From an uncultured Bacteroidales bacterium (GTDB lineage: Bacteria > Bacteroidota > Bacteroidia > Bacteroidales > Paludibacteraceae): 14,865 nucleotides of DNA. The translations under genes and the position numbers were made by a program. Below the pieces are notes generated by a model that searched no databases, had not been told where the DNA came from, and was given only the letters and a program-made list of their open reading frames with translations. The stretch spans positions 1-14,865 of the forward strand of contig CAIUKZ010000503.1 of the NCBI GenBank assembly GCA_903899865.1, given 5' to 3'. Positions 7,459 to 14,865 of the stretch are shown piece after piece; position 1 is the first letter of the stretch, and every line of letters starts with the position of its first letter.

Positions 7459-7545
7459 TATCAAATAACCGTCAAATAAAAATATTTCAGATAATCAGGC
7501 TTTTACATGGCAAAATAATCATGCCATGGATTTTCTATCAAATAA
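7459..7545. repeat. Direct repeat copy B with TATCAAATAA boxes
   Basis: This is the partner of 5906-5992, offset by exactly 1553 bases. Boxes are TATCAAATAA at 7459-7468 and 7536-7545, and CGTCAAATAA at 7470-7479. The first box pair lies 12 bases upstream of the AlbA-like ATG, where bound protein would block initiation. The third box sits eight bases beyond the stop codon of the restriction gene. The middle of the unit has diverged from copy A and contains its own hairpin. Confidence 0.85.
7506..7528. repeat. Perfect 7-bp inverted repeat in the res/AlbA gap
   Basis: CATGGCA (7506-7512) pairs with TGCCATG (7522-7528) around nine AT-rich bases. No T-run follows on the minus strand, so it is not a typical terminator. 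It may be a dyad operator or an mRNA hairpin. It is absent from copy A of the surrounding repeat. Confidence 0.6.
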
Positions 7546-7552
7546 AAATGCC

Positions 7553-9853
7553 TTAGATATTAACAGGTGCATTTAAATTAAAGAAATCCCAGCCTGTAAG
7601 ATCTTTTGTGTTCTCTATTCTGTTTTTGCAATAGCGCCATGTTTCAACACCACCAGATTCATTGCGAATAATGATGCCGCCAATTGTAGGAATTCCTTTG
7701 GCATTTAATGATTCAATGTATTCAACCAGCGCATTGTGCTTCAAGTGTGCATTTGCAGCATCGCTTCCTTCCGTCTTAGTATCGAACAGGCAACGTACAC
7801 CGCTTTTAGTCAATAGAATAAAGTCAACATAAAACAAGCTTTCTTTGCCCATGTAGTCTATATATGGAACAGCAAAATGTTCTTTGGCCGATTCTCCGTT
7901 TTTGTACCACCATTCCAGTTGTTCTTTGTTTGCTTCGAGGTATTCGGCAAAGCGAACTTCAGGCAATGATACTTTTGCCTTTTGGTAGAAAGGAATTAAA
8001 GCATGAGCGGGTTTATCCTGCTCGTTGTATTGTTCGTTGTAAATGCGCTCAGCAGGAACTTCCCACGGATAAACTTGTTTATCTTTGGTAGCTGTTTTGG
8101 CTTTGGCTTCCTGCATAGCGGAAAATTCTTCGAGTGCCAACGAAATCAATTCCACAAATTGCGGTTGATTGTTTTCATACAACATGATTTTGTTGGTTTC
8201 GAACTCATTGAAATTCAAATACTCTTCGAATAATAGTCTCAAAGCCATTTCCAAAATAGGTGTTGAATCCACCACTGCATAATCACCCACATGTGCTCTA
8301 CAGAAATGACGAAACAATACATTTAATTCTCCTTCTGTTTTGGCAAAGCGAGCAGTCTGTTCAACTCTTTCAACCTGAATTTCACCTGTCAGGAATATAT
8401 TTTCGGGGATTATAACTTCTATTTTTGTAACATCAATTACAATCATGCGGGTTTCAAGCACTTTTCGGTTACGTGTGTAGAAATCGTCGTTATCCAAATC
8501 GCGGGTAAAGCCCCAATGCTTTTCAGCCATGTTGTATAAGGCACGTTTGAATTTTGAACCCAAGCGGTTACGCACCAAACGAGTATTGTAATAGGTTGAG
8601 GTAAGATTAGCCGCTGCGTATTGTTCCTTGCGTATTGCCTTATTGGAAGTGATATAAGTCATATCGTCCTGCACCACTTCAATTTGATTTTTGCTCAGGT
8701 TGGTGTACACATAGCCCTGATTTAGCAAGCTGTCGGGGTAATGCATTTGTTCGGGCATACGAAGAATCCGACCAACGGTTTGAATGGTAAATGTCTGACT
8801 ATGAAGCTCCCTGAAAATCAACAATACAGCTGCTCTCGGACAATCCCAACCCAAGGCAATGGCTTGTTTGAAAATCAACACTTCGGTCATGTTATCGTAA
8901 TCTTCCAGATTATCCAGGTTCTCTTTCTGTTTGGAGAGCCAAATAGCTAATTTCCCGTTTTGAGTTGTAATTCCGCAAGTGTGTTCCAAATATAGCGTAA
9001 CTTCATCAATGATTTTTTTATCCTCAACACTGTTGTCCTCCGTTGTGTCGTTTGGTAATTGAATGAGTAAAAGCGGATTTATGTTTTTACCTAAGCGTTT
9101 GTAGGCATCGGCTAATTGAACTCGTTTTTCGAGGGCAATGTCAATCAATGCCTGATTGAGCGTACGGTTATTTTGAATATAAGAATCTAAGGCAGGATTC
9201 AATACAATGCCCTCTTTAATCATTTCCTGTGCCACCACATCGGCACGCTCCACCACGGTTTTGTAATCGGTGTTAGTTACCGGAGTAGCCGAAACACGGA
9301 TTTCAATTTTTGGGTAAATATTTTGCAATACTTCGGCAGTTCGTTTCGCCGTTTTGGTATTGGCAAACATGTGTTCTTCGTCAATAATAACCACAATTTC
9401 AACGTCATTAAGTCGGGCACCATGTACATATCGATACAGCGATTTACCTGTTTCGGTTTCGCGCACCATCACGTTTTTTTCTTTGTTTATGCTTTCCCAG
9501 TTGACAAAAAGTACTTCGTTCGGTTTTAAAGCATTATCCGTAATGTCCTCGAAATGTACGGGTTTTATGGAACGCAGTTCGGAGAAATAGTTTTTCAACG
9601 ATAGATAACTTTGTATGTGCAGTTTGTTTGGCGCTATCCAAACAAAAGCCACTTCCCGTTTTGGGAGTTCAAGACGATCAGGTATTTCCTCACATAGCTT
9701 ATTCAGAAATGCAGCCATCATCACTGTTTTGCCCGAGCCTGTGGGGGCTTTAAGCACCTGCGTATGACGAGCCATTGGCTTTTTAAGCAATTTATATGTG
9801 TTGGTGAGTAAGCTGTCAACAGCTTCTTCCTGATATTTTTTGAGTAGTATCAT
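7553..9853 (-). CDS. res: Type III restriction enzyme Res subunit (helicase plus nuclease)
   Basis: This 766-residue superfamily 2 helicase is joined to a nuclease. Walker A is APTGSGKT (36-43), motif II is DEEH (158-161), motif III is SAT (188-190) and motif VI is QTVGRILR (358-365). The C-terminal region carries a PD-(D/E)xK-type centre: D677 in YVDF, then D691-T-K693 in FDTKTEG. In type III systems Res translocates or switches on DNA after recognising unmethylated sites through Mod, and cuts when two complexes meet. At 766 residues it is somewhat short for the family. The helicase and nuclease landmarks are all present, so it should be active. It starts nine bases after the Mod stop, as expected for a mod-res pair. 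The downstream partners suggest that it may act within a larger machine. Confidence 0.9.
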   Translation of the reverse strand: MILLKKYQEEAVDSLLTNTYKLLKKPMARHTQVLKAPTGSGKTVMMAAFLNKLCEEIPDRLELPKREVAFVWIAPNKLHIQSYLSLKNYFSELRSIKPVHFEDITDNALKPNEVLFVNWESINKEKNVMVRETETGKSLYRYVHGARLNDVEIVVIIDEEHMFANTKTAKRTAEVLQNIYPKIEIRVSATPVTNTDYKTVVERADVVAQEMIKEGIVLNPALDSYIQNNRTLNQALIDIALEKRVQLADAYKRLGKNINPLLLIQLPNDTTEDNSVEDKKIIDEVTLYLEHTCGITTQNGKLAIWLSKQKENLDNLEDYDNMTEVLIFKQAIALGWDCPRAAVLLIFRELHSQTFTIQTVGRILRMPEQMHYPDSLLNQGYVYTNLSKNQIEVVQDDMTYITSNKAIRKEQYAAANLTSTYYNTRLVRNRLGSKFKRALYNMAEKHWGFTRDLDNDDFYTRNRKVLETRMIVIDVTKIEVIIPENIFLTGEIQVERVEQTARFAKTEGELNVLFRHFCRAHVGDYAVVDSTPILEMALRLLFEEYLNFNEFETNKIMLYENNQPQFVELISLALEEFSAMQEAKAKTATKDKQVYPWEVPAERIYNEQYNEQDKPAHALIPFYQKAKVSLPEVRFAEYLEANKEQLEWWYKNGESAKEHFAVPYIDYMGKESLFYVDFILLTKSGVRCLFDTKTEGSDAANAHLKHNALVEYIESLNAKGIPTIGGIIIRNESGGVETWRYCKNRIENTKDLTGWDFFNLNAPVNI

Positions 9854-9862
9854 TGTGGGTGG

Positions 9863-11800
9863 TTATTTTTCGGTAAACAAATTAGGTTCTAAACTTTTGC
9901 TGGTTTCCGATTCTGTACTTTCTTCATCGGATTCATCTACAGTAGGTTTTGCTTTCTTTTTAGGCAATACATTGGCATAAGCCTTGTAAATGGCATCGGG
10001 CAGAGCACACAATTCCACTTTATCCAACACATCTTCAAATTCTTCGGTAAATGGATATTGACCGGGAGCAAAGATGTAGATTTTTATCTTTTTGTGTGAG
10101 TTGATAGTGCTGATTAATGGAAGCAGGGTTTCAATGGCTTCTTCGTCGTAAATCACCAACATGTATTTGCCTTTATCGCTAAAGCAACGCACCACTTTAT
10201 TATTGATTTTCTGACCGTTTAGTTCAGCTAATTCCGTGTAAATATCTTCTTTGATACAAAGTAACTCGGTTGCTGCCAAAACCAATTCTTTTTTGTTTTT
10301 ATACGTGTGTTCACGACCGACATATTCGCTTCGGTAGTAACGCAAGTTATTGTTTGTTAATCCTTCAACCTGCACACCTTTAGCATTAGTATAACCCTGT
10401 ATTACACGTTTGTTGCGCTCGTAAGTAACTTCTTCACAGATATTATTTTCATTATTTGTTACCAAAATGCACTGACGATTTCCACCATCTTCGGCATTGA
10501 GCTGCATGGTGGCGTGAAGAGTGGTGCCGGAACCTGCGAAAAAGTCAAGGATTATAGAGTTTGAAGGTAATAAACTAAGAAGAAATTTGATCATCTCTAA
10601 ACTTTTTGGATAATCAAATGGATTATCACCAACTATATCGTTAAGTAGTGTAGACCCCGTCTTTGTAGATCCAAGATCACTTAATACAGTTTTAGGATTT
10701 ATGATCCCTCTATCTTTTTTATATTTAAGAACACCACTTTTATTAAAGTAAAACTCTAACACCTTTTGACCCTTACTGTCAACTGTTTCTTGACCAGAAA
10801 ACCATGTTTTCATTTGATTCTTTTGTGCCCAACCAGCACTCAACACAACATCATACATTAATTTTCCATTCAAAGAGACCATTCTACCCTCAATTAAAGA
10901 AGTCTTTTCTGAGCCACCCCAGGTGTCTCTTAATTCAAAATTATCTTCAGCATCAAAACGAACCCCTTTACTAAAACAAAATTCAGAAGCTGGATTCTTT
11001 GTAGATATTTTCTTTAAAGCAGAATGATCAATTACTCCTGTACCTCCACTAAAATTATCTAACAACGATTTGTCTTTGCAATATGCAAAGACATATTCAT
11101 GTGATCTGGTAAAATGGCCTGCTTGAGTACCTGTACCTAAATCCCAAATTAATGTTGCAAGATTATTACTCTTTGTCGGATCACTTGAAGACTCAAAAAT
11201 TTCATCACACAGCAATTTTAACTGCGCTTGTTCATTATCATCAATAGAAATAAAAATCACACCATTATCGCTCAATAATCTTTTGGCAATTTCCAACCGT
11301 TTATGCATAAAAGACAGCCATTTACTATGTCGGTAGCTATCTTCTTTATCCACAAAAGCATCGTTGTATTTAAAGTCTTTGTTTCCAGTATTGTAAGGTG
11401 GATCGATATAGATTACGTCAATTTTATTTTCGTGAGTAAATGTAAGGGCAGTAAGAGCGTGCAGGTTGTCGCCTTCGATAAGAATGTGGTTGGGGGCTTC
11501 GACTTCGCTCAGCAACCCATTGTCTGAACCTTGATTTTCTACCTCAGTAAAAAGATTGGTTTTTATGGCTTTAGGAGTGGCGGTTTCGCTTTCAGATTTG
11601 GTAGCTAAAATGCGTTTTTCGACGACTTCACGTAAAACTGGTAATTTGGTACGGAGTTGTTCTTCTACGTCTTCGGGCTTATCTTCCCATATCAGCCCGT
11701 ATTTCTTTTTGGTATTCAACAAATTCACTAATTCGGCACGTTCTTCGGGGGTAAGTCCTTCCAGTTGTTTAAGTTTGGCAACTAAGTCTTTTTTGTTCAT
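9863..11800 (-). CDS. mod: Type III-style DNA adenine-N6 methyltransferase, Mod subunit
   Basis: This 645-residue beta-class DNA methyltransferase has the catalytic motif DPPYNTGN (133-140) before the S-adenosylmethionine-binding motif DFFAGSGT (419-426). DPPY indicates N6-adenine methylation. The roughly 230 residues between the two (about 184-417) hold the target recognition region. The N-terminal segment with WEDKPEDVEEQL (38-49) is typical of Bacteroidota Mod proteins. The C-terminus ends in an acidic Ser/Glu-rich tail. Mod recognises and methylates the target and also guides Res. The gap of 124 bases before it and a candidate -7 box suggest a promoter of its own. By hand count, five lines of the recognition region (10561-10860) are 32% G+C, visibly lower than several flanking lines, which hints at a swapped recognition domain. 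Confidence 0.93.
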   Translation of the reverse strand: MNKKDLVAKLKQLEGLTPEERAELVNLLNTKKKYGLIWEDKPEDVEEQLRTKLPVLREVVEKRILATKSESETATPKAIKTNLFTEVENQGSDNGLLSEVEAPNHILIEGDNLHALTALTFTHENKIDVIYIDPPYNTGNKDFKYNDAFVDKEDSYRHSKWLSFMHKRLEIAKRLLSDNGVIFISIDDNEQAQLKLLCDEIFESSSDPTKSNNLATLIWDLGTGTQAGHFTRSHEYVFAYCKDKSLLDNFSGGTGVIDHSALKKISTKNPASEFCFSKGVRFDAEDNFELRDTWGGSEKTSLIEGRMVSLNGKLMYDVVLSAGWAQKNQMKTWFSGQETVDSKGQKVLEFYFNKSGVLKYKKDRGIINPKTVLSDLGSTKTGSTLLNDIVGDNPFDYPKSLEMIKFLLSLLPSNSIILDFFAGSGTTLHATMQLNAEDGGNRQCILVTNNENNICEEVTYERNKRVIQGYTNAKGVQVEGLTNNNLRYYRSEYVGREHTYKNKKELVLAATELLCIKEDIYTELAELNGQKINNKVVRCFSDKGKYMLVIYDEEAIETLLPLISTINSHKKIKIYIFAPGQYPFTEEFEDVLDKVELCALPDAIYKAYANVLPKKKAKPTVDESDEESTESETSKSLEPNLFTEK

Positions 11801-11849
11801 ATATAGCTAATTGAATGATACTTGTATCTTGTAGTTTTGAAGTATTAAA

Positions 11850-11883
11850 ATTCAAATTCAAAAATAAGCAATTAAATTCAAAT
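11850..11883 (-). promoter_or_regulatory. Candidate mod promoter with ATTCAAAT repeats
   Basis: On the minus strand TATTTTTG (11866-11859) matches TAnnTTTG, 59 bases before the mod ATG. Three related boxes, ATTCAAAT or ATTCAAAA, lie at 11850-11857, 11856-11863 and 11876-11883, covering the box. A TTTG lies 12 bases upstream, shorter than standard -33 spacing, exactly as at the small gene. The DNA is very AT-rich, so chance matches are possible. Confidence 0.35.
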
Positions 11884-11924
11884 ACAGCCATTTGCACATA
11901 GATAAGGGGATAATTATTTAAAAA

Positions 11925-13022
11925 TTAAATTTCAATCAGCTGCAACTTGTCAACAATAATTTTAAGCGATTTATTCCTATCTATCATAGATTGAAGTTCA
12001 GGAGTGAAACAACTTTGAACAGGAGGTGATTTAATTTGGATTGCTTCCATTGGTTTCTCCTCAGGCACTTCAATTGGAGGCTTGTTCTTGAGCTGATTAA
12101 TCATAAAATCAGCCACATCAAGCCCTAGGGATTTAGCTTCAGGTGTGGCAATGTCTTCTAAGAGTGAGGAGACAGATATGTTGCAATCACATTGTTTTTC
12201 AATTTCAATGGCTTTGTCAAGCCATTTGGCGTAGCCGTTGAGGTCTGGATACAGAATAACTTTTCTATCTTTTAAAACTTTAGACTTTTCAATGGTAAGA
12301 TTATCAAGTCCACCAGAAGCAAGCCAAATTTCATTTGGAAATATGGCTGCTGAAATGAGTGCAGATTTTTCGCTTTCTACTATACATACTGTTTTGTCAG
12401 TATCGATTTTCAGCAAGTGTTCACCAAAGAAACATTGTTGCAAATTGAAATCTTCGGGCAATATACCTGACTTTTTGAGCTTGTTGTGAACCCAGTCTAT
12501 TGCTCCTGATTCATGCTTAATACGTTTGCCCGTAAGGGGATTGTATTGCATGATTTTACCTGTTCGAACTTCGCCTTTGGTGTCTATTTGCCAAAAAATA
12601 ACTTCATTGCTTTTGGTAGCTCCGAGGGCATATTTGTCGCCAATGGAGCTGATTTGTTCCTTTGTGAGGAACTCACAGAGAAAGCGGACAAAATTGCTCT
12701 GGTAGCTTGCTGATGATTCGACAAAACTGAAATTAATTGTAGAAGGCATCTTTGCTGGTGTGACTGGTTTTGGAATATGAATTTTATTTGAGACGCTATG
12801 CATAGCGCCTCTACCATCGGACGGATGGTCAATGAAATATTGTTTCGGGGGGTAATGATAACCACATTTGATTTTACGGTTGCATATTCCTACTTTAGGA
12901 TGTATGGGCTGATGTGTATTCCCATCCAAATACAATGTAAAACACTGTTTGCTCTCACAAGAAGGGCAGGTGTGACGGGTGGATTTGCCTTTGTATTTTT
13001 GTAGATAAGGGGGTGCGTACAT
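11925..13022 (-). CDS. DUF6371-like zinc-finger/Toprim primase-type protein
   Basis: This is a 365-residue protein from the ATG at 13022. The frame stays open to a TTG at 13085, but that extension runs through repetitive intergenic DNA. The N-terminus has a zinc ribbon, CPSC (19-22) with C48-x4-C53, of the kind found on DnaG-type primases. A Toprim-like fold follows with VESEKSA (215-221), ASGG (235-238) and YPDLNG (258-263), where D260 would help bind metal. The usual second Asp of the DxD pair is Asn (N262), so catalysis may be altered. I associate this architecture with Bacteroidota mobile elements next to DUF3987 genes. Its job is probably element replication or mobilisation, not defence. 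Confidence 0.75.
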   Translation of the reverse strand: MYAPPYLQKYKGKSTRHTCPSCESKQCFTLYLDGNTHQPIHPKVGICNRKIKCGYHYPPKQYFIDHPSDGRGAMHSVSNKIHIPKPVTPAKMPSTINFSFVESSASYQSNFVRFLCEFLTKEQISSIGDKYALGATKSNEVIFWQIDTKGEVRTGKIMQYNPLTGKRIKHESGAIDWVHNKLKKSGILPEDFNLQQCFFGEHLLKIDTDKTVCIVESEKSALISAAIFPNEIWLASGGLDNLTIEKSKVLKDRKVILYPDLNGYAKWLDKAIEIEKQCDCNISVSSLLEDIATPEAKSLGLDVADFMINQLKNKPPIEVPEEKPMEAIQIKSPPVQSCFTPELQSMIDRNKSLKIIVDKLQLIEI

Positions 13023-13044
13023 AGTATGATTGACAATGAATAGA

Positions 13045-13211
13045 GAATAGTGAATAATGGTGCAAAGCGCAGAATATGAGAACAATAACCATCATTCTCA
13101 TATTCATAAGGTTGTAAGATAAATCAAAGCACTGCGAGTACATGAATAACAATTACAGACATATTTAATTGATTATCAATGAATAATAAAGTTATTCATT
13201 ATTCACTATTC
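13045..13211. repeat. Intergenic unit bounded by a 15-bp perfect inverted repeat
   Basis: GAATAGTGAATAATG (13045-13059) is the exact complement of 13197-13211. Between the arms lie a perfect 11-bp hairpin, GAATATGAGAA (13072-13082) with TTCTCATATTC (13095-13105), and a perfect 9-bp hairpin, AATGAATAA (13178-13186) with TTATTCATT (13192-13200). The right arm overlaps the end of the DUF3987 gene (stop at 13206). The size of about 167 bases and the terminal repeats resemble a miniature mobile repeat, although simple TTCACTATTC-like runs are common in this phylum. Confidence 0.65.
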
Positions 13212-14543
13212 TATAGCAGACAATCTGCTAATAGTTGGTTGAGAAAGTCCTGTTATTTTGGATATTTCCAATTGTCTCAAACCCTTCTCAAGAAGTACTT
13301 TTGCCAGTTGTCGCATATCATCGAATTTGTTTTCCGTTTTAGAAAAACTCAAGGCCTCTACTTTCAAACCACAGACAATAAAGTATCTGCATATTGCTAT
13401 AGCATAGCTCATTGTTTCTAATGATAAAGTTTTTTCCTTATTTAAACCATACGGGAATGACTTAACTAGTTCCAGTGTTAGTGCTATTCTTAAAACATGC
13501 ATTCGAAAACGAGAATACAATGCTTGTTGATAGCCAATTTTGGTATTATTACGCTCCGTAACCATCTCGTTGGCAAATTCAATGTACTTATCTTTTGCAT
13601 CGGACGAAAGTGTTAATGTACCAAAATCGGTTTGGTGTAAATACTCTATAAGCCTTTTATATCGAACTGCAAATACTGGATTTGGAATAAGTTCATTATA
13701 ATATGGTTGCATTGCATTATCGGGATATGCGAAAAGGAACCTTTGAGCAAAACCATTTTCTTTTAATTGATTCTCTTTGAGAGTAGAGGGTAGAACCTCT
13801 GGTTGAATTCCACCGATAATAGAATAATATGGGTCAGAGATTTTTATATGATCTTTGCCAACTCTATTAATTGAGAATGAGCCATTTGTAAACAATGATA
13901 AATAACGTTGTATTTCTCCATTTTTCGAATATCTGCCAAAATCTGAAAACCAACCACTTAATTCATCTCTGTGGAGGGTGAGACCTCCATTTTGCTGCAA
14001 ACAAGGATAAAAGCTTTCTGGAGTAGCATCATCAATTAATATCATCTTAAGCATTGGCTTTGGGGGAATTTCGCTTTTCTCTTTTTTCGCATGGGTTTCA
14101 AGGATTTTCCATTGGTCTAATTCAGCTTTATAGTCTTTATATGAAATGTCATCTAATTCTATAATAGGTTTGAATGCAATCTTCAATGGCGCGTCTTTAC
14201 CAATGCCAGAAGAGCCAATATACATAATCCACAATTGAGGATAGTTAATGTATTTACCATCATCAAGTTTCGCTTTTTTTCGGACTACTGAACCGCAAGC
14301 AACTAATAAGGTACAAGCAAAGTATTCAAGCGGACTGCCGTAAACTTTTACACTGTCATTAATCAGGTCGGCAAGTACATCTGGCATTCCATCCATTGGG
14401 AAGTGATTGGGCTCTATTTTCCCTGAAAGTAGCTGAATATCTTTTCCCAATACTTCTTTGAATTTCATATCTTTGTTTATCAATATTTCATTAACCCCTG
14501 AGGTCTTTGGCGAGCCCGAAGGGGTTTGTATTTCTTCTTTCAT
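13206..14543 (-). CDS. DUF3987-type P-loop protein of mobile elements
   Basis: This 445-residue protein has Walker A GSSGIGKD (110-117) and Walker B MILIDD (167-172). This is the layout of DUF3987 proteins, which I associate with primase/helicase modules of phages, plasmids and integrative elements. HRDELSGWFSDFGR (191-204) and the IGGIQPEVL segment (243-251) also fit. The last 20 residues or so, ISKITGLSQPTISRLSA (427-443), form a helix-turn-helix, suggesting DNA contact. It starts six bases after the HTH gene upstream and precedes the Toprim protein, so the three probably work together in element replication. Confidence 0.85.
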   Translation of the reverse strand: MKEEIQTPSGSPKTSGVNEILINKDMKFKEVLGKDIQLLSGKIEPNHFPMDGMPDVLADLINDSVKVYGSPLEYFACTLLVACGSVVRKKAKLDDGKYINYPQLWIMYIGSSGIGKDAPLKIAFKPIIELDDISYKDYKAELDQWKILETHAKKEKSEIPPKPMLKMILIDDATPESFYPCLQQNGGLTLHRDELSGWFSDFGRYSKNGEIQRYLSLFTNGSFSINRVGKDHIKISDPYYSIIGGIQPEVLPSTLKENQLKENGFAQRFLFAYPDNAMQPYYNELIPNPVFAVRYKRLIEYLHQTDFGTLTLSSDAKDKYIEFANEMVTERNNTKIGYQQALYSRFRMHVLRIALTLELVKSFPYGLNKEKTLSLETMSYAIAICRYFIVCGLKVEALSFSKTENKFDDMRQLAKVLLEKGLRQLEISKITGLSQPTISRLSAIE

Positions 14544-14549
14544 TATCCT

Positions 14550-14831
14550 TTATTGTATTGAAGATTTTACATGATGCCTATTGAGTAATTCTATAATATC
14601 TGACTTTCTATAGAAAATCTTATTATTCACCTGTGAATAGGAAATAATTCCATTGTCCCTCCACATTTGAGCAAGTTTTGTACTTATCCCCATCAACTCT
14701 ATAAATCTTGAATTGTCAATAATCGGGTCGTCAGCAAATTCAATCTGATTTGTCAATTTTGCATAATGAGAGTCGATTTTAGCCAGTAGCTTATCAAACT
14801 GGTCGTTCAGGTAGTCTTCGTCGTATCTCAT
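14550..14831 (-). CDS. Helix-turn-helix (excisionase/MerR-like) protein
   Basis: This 93-residue protein has a helical N-terminus (residues 1-35) and a DNA-binding C-terminal domain: FIELMGISTKLAQMWRDNG (43-61), a two-residue-wing segment, then KIFYRKSDIIELL (70-82), the pattern of excisionase/MerR-like winged helices. I associate such proteins in Bacteroidota islands with the position between the integrase and the DUF3987 gene, where they control excision or element genes. The integrase, if any, would lie beyond the right edge of the window. The start is the only Met in a suitable position, and a gap of six bases separates it from the next gene. Confidence 0.8.
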   Translation of the reverse strand: MRYDEDYLNDQFDKLLAKIDSHYAKLTNQIEFADDPIIDNSRFIELMGISTKLAQMWRDNGIISYSQVNNKIFYRKSDIIELLNRHHVKSSIQ

Positions 14832-14865
14832 AAACTTTTCTTACTTAGATTCAATATAATGTGAC

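Noticed and set aside
5906..7545. CRISPR array from the repeated TATCAAATAA boxes
   Set aside because: Boxes are 10 bases long, with only three per cluster and unequal spacing of 11 and 66 bases; no cas genes are present.
1069..11800. BREX or DISARM locus
   Set aside because: No PglX, BrxC, PglZ, BrxL, DrmA or DrmB-like protein is present; the methyltransferase and helicase-nuclease are of type III Mod/Res form.

Overview
The window looks like part of a genomic island or integrative element from a member of the Bacteroidota. The DNA is AT-rich, starts lack Shine-Dalgarno sequences, several candidate promoters carry the TAnnTTTG -7 box typical of that phylum, and the first genes on the right (HTH/excisionase-like, DUF3987, zinc-finger/Toprim DUF6371-like) are a gene set I associate with Bacteroidota mobile elements. 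All ten genes I support are on the minus strand, so the reading order is from right to left. No integrase, relaxase, tRNA or rRNA is visible.

Right part (14831 to 11925): a small helix-turn-helix protein, a DUF3987 P-loop protein and a zinc-finger/Toprim primase-like protein. This is probably the replication/mobilisation core of the element. A 15-bp perfect inverted repeat and other hairpins occupy the space between the last two.

Middle and left (11800 to 1069): a large, compact defence-type locus. It begins with a type III-style beta-class DNA adenine methyltransferase (Mod) and a helicase/PD-(D/E)xK restriction subunit (Res), 9 bp apart. Next comes an AlbA/Schlafen-like ATP-binding protein whose gene is bracketed by two diverged 87-bp direct repeats. 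Then follow a 72-residue helical protein, a DndD-like SMC/ABC ATPase and a HerA-type translocase whose N-terminus resembles DndE, in a tightly coupled run with 2-bp gaps. The last gene encodes a protein with a HEPN-like Rx4H motif and a C-terminal zinc ribbon, a plausible toxic effector.

The most interesting reading is a hybrid system. Partners known from phosphorothioate (Dnd) systems, DndD and DndE, the latter fused to HerA, are coupled to methylation-based Mod/Res. The sulfur-incorporation genes DndA, DndB and DndC are not in the window. My inference is that Mod marks self DNA, Res cuts unmarked DNA, DndD/HerA act as a DNA-sensing or translocating machine, and the AlbA-like and HEPN-like proteins regulate or execute a second response.

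Left end (1 to 1068): no convincing protein gene. It holds two adjacent long nested hairpins (145-232 and 238-326), a terminator (449-482), a candidate small RNA with its own -7 box and a strong terminator (643-755), and an 18/19 inverted repeat with a third degenerate copy (869-1017) that could be a recombinase attachment region at the element's end.
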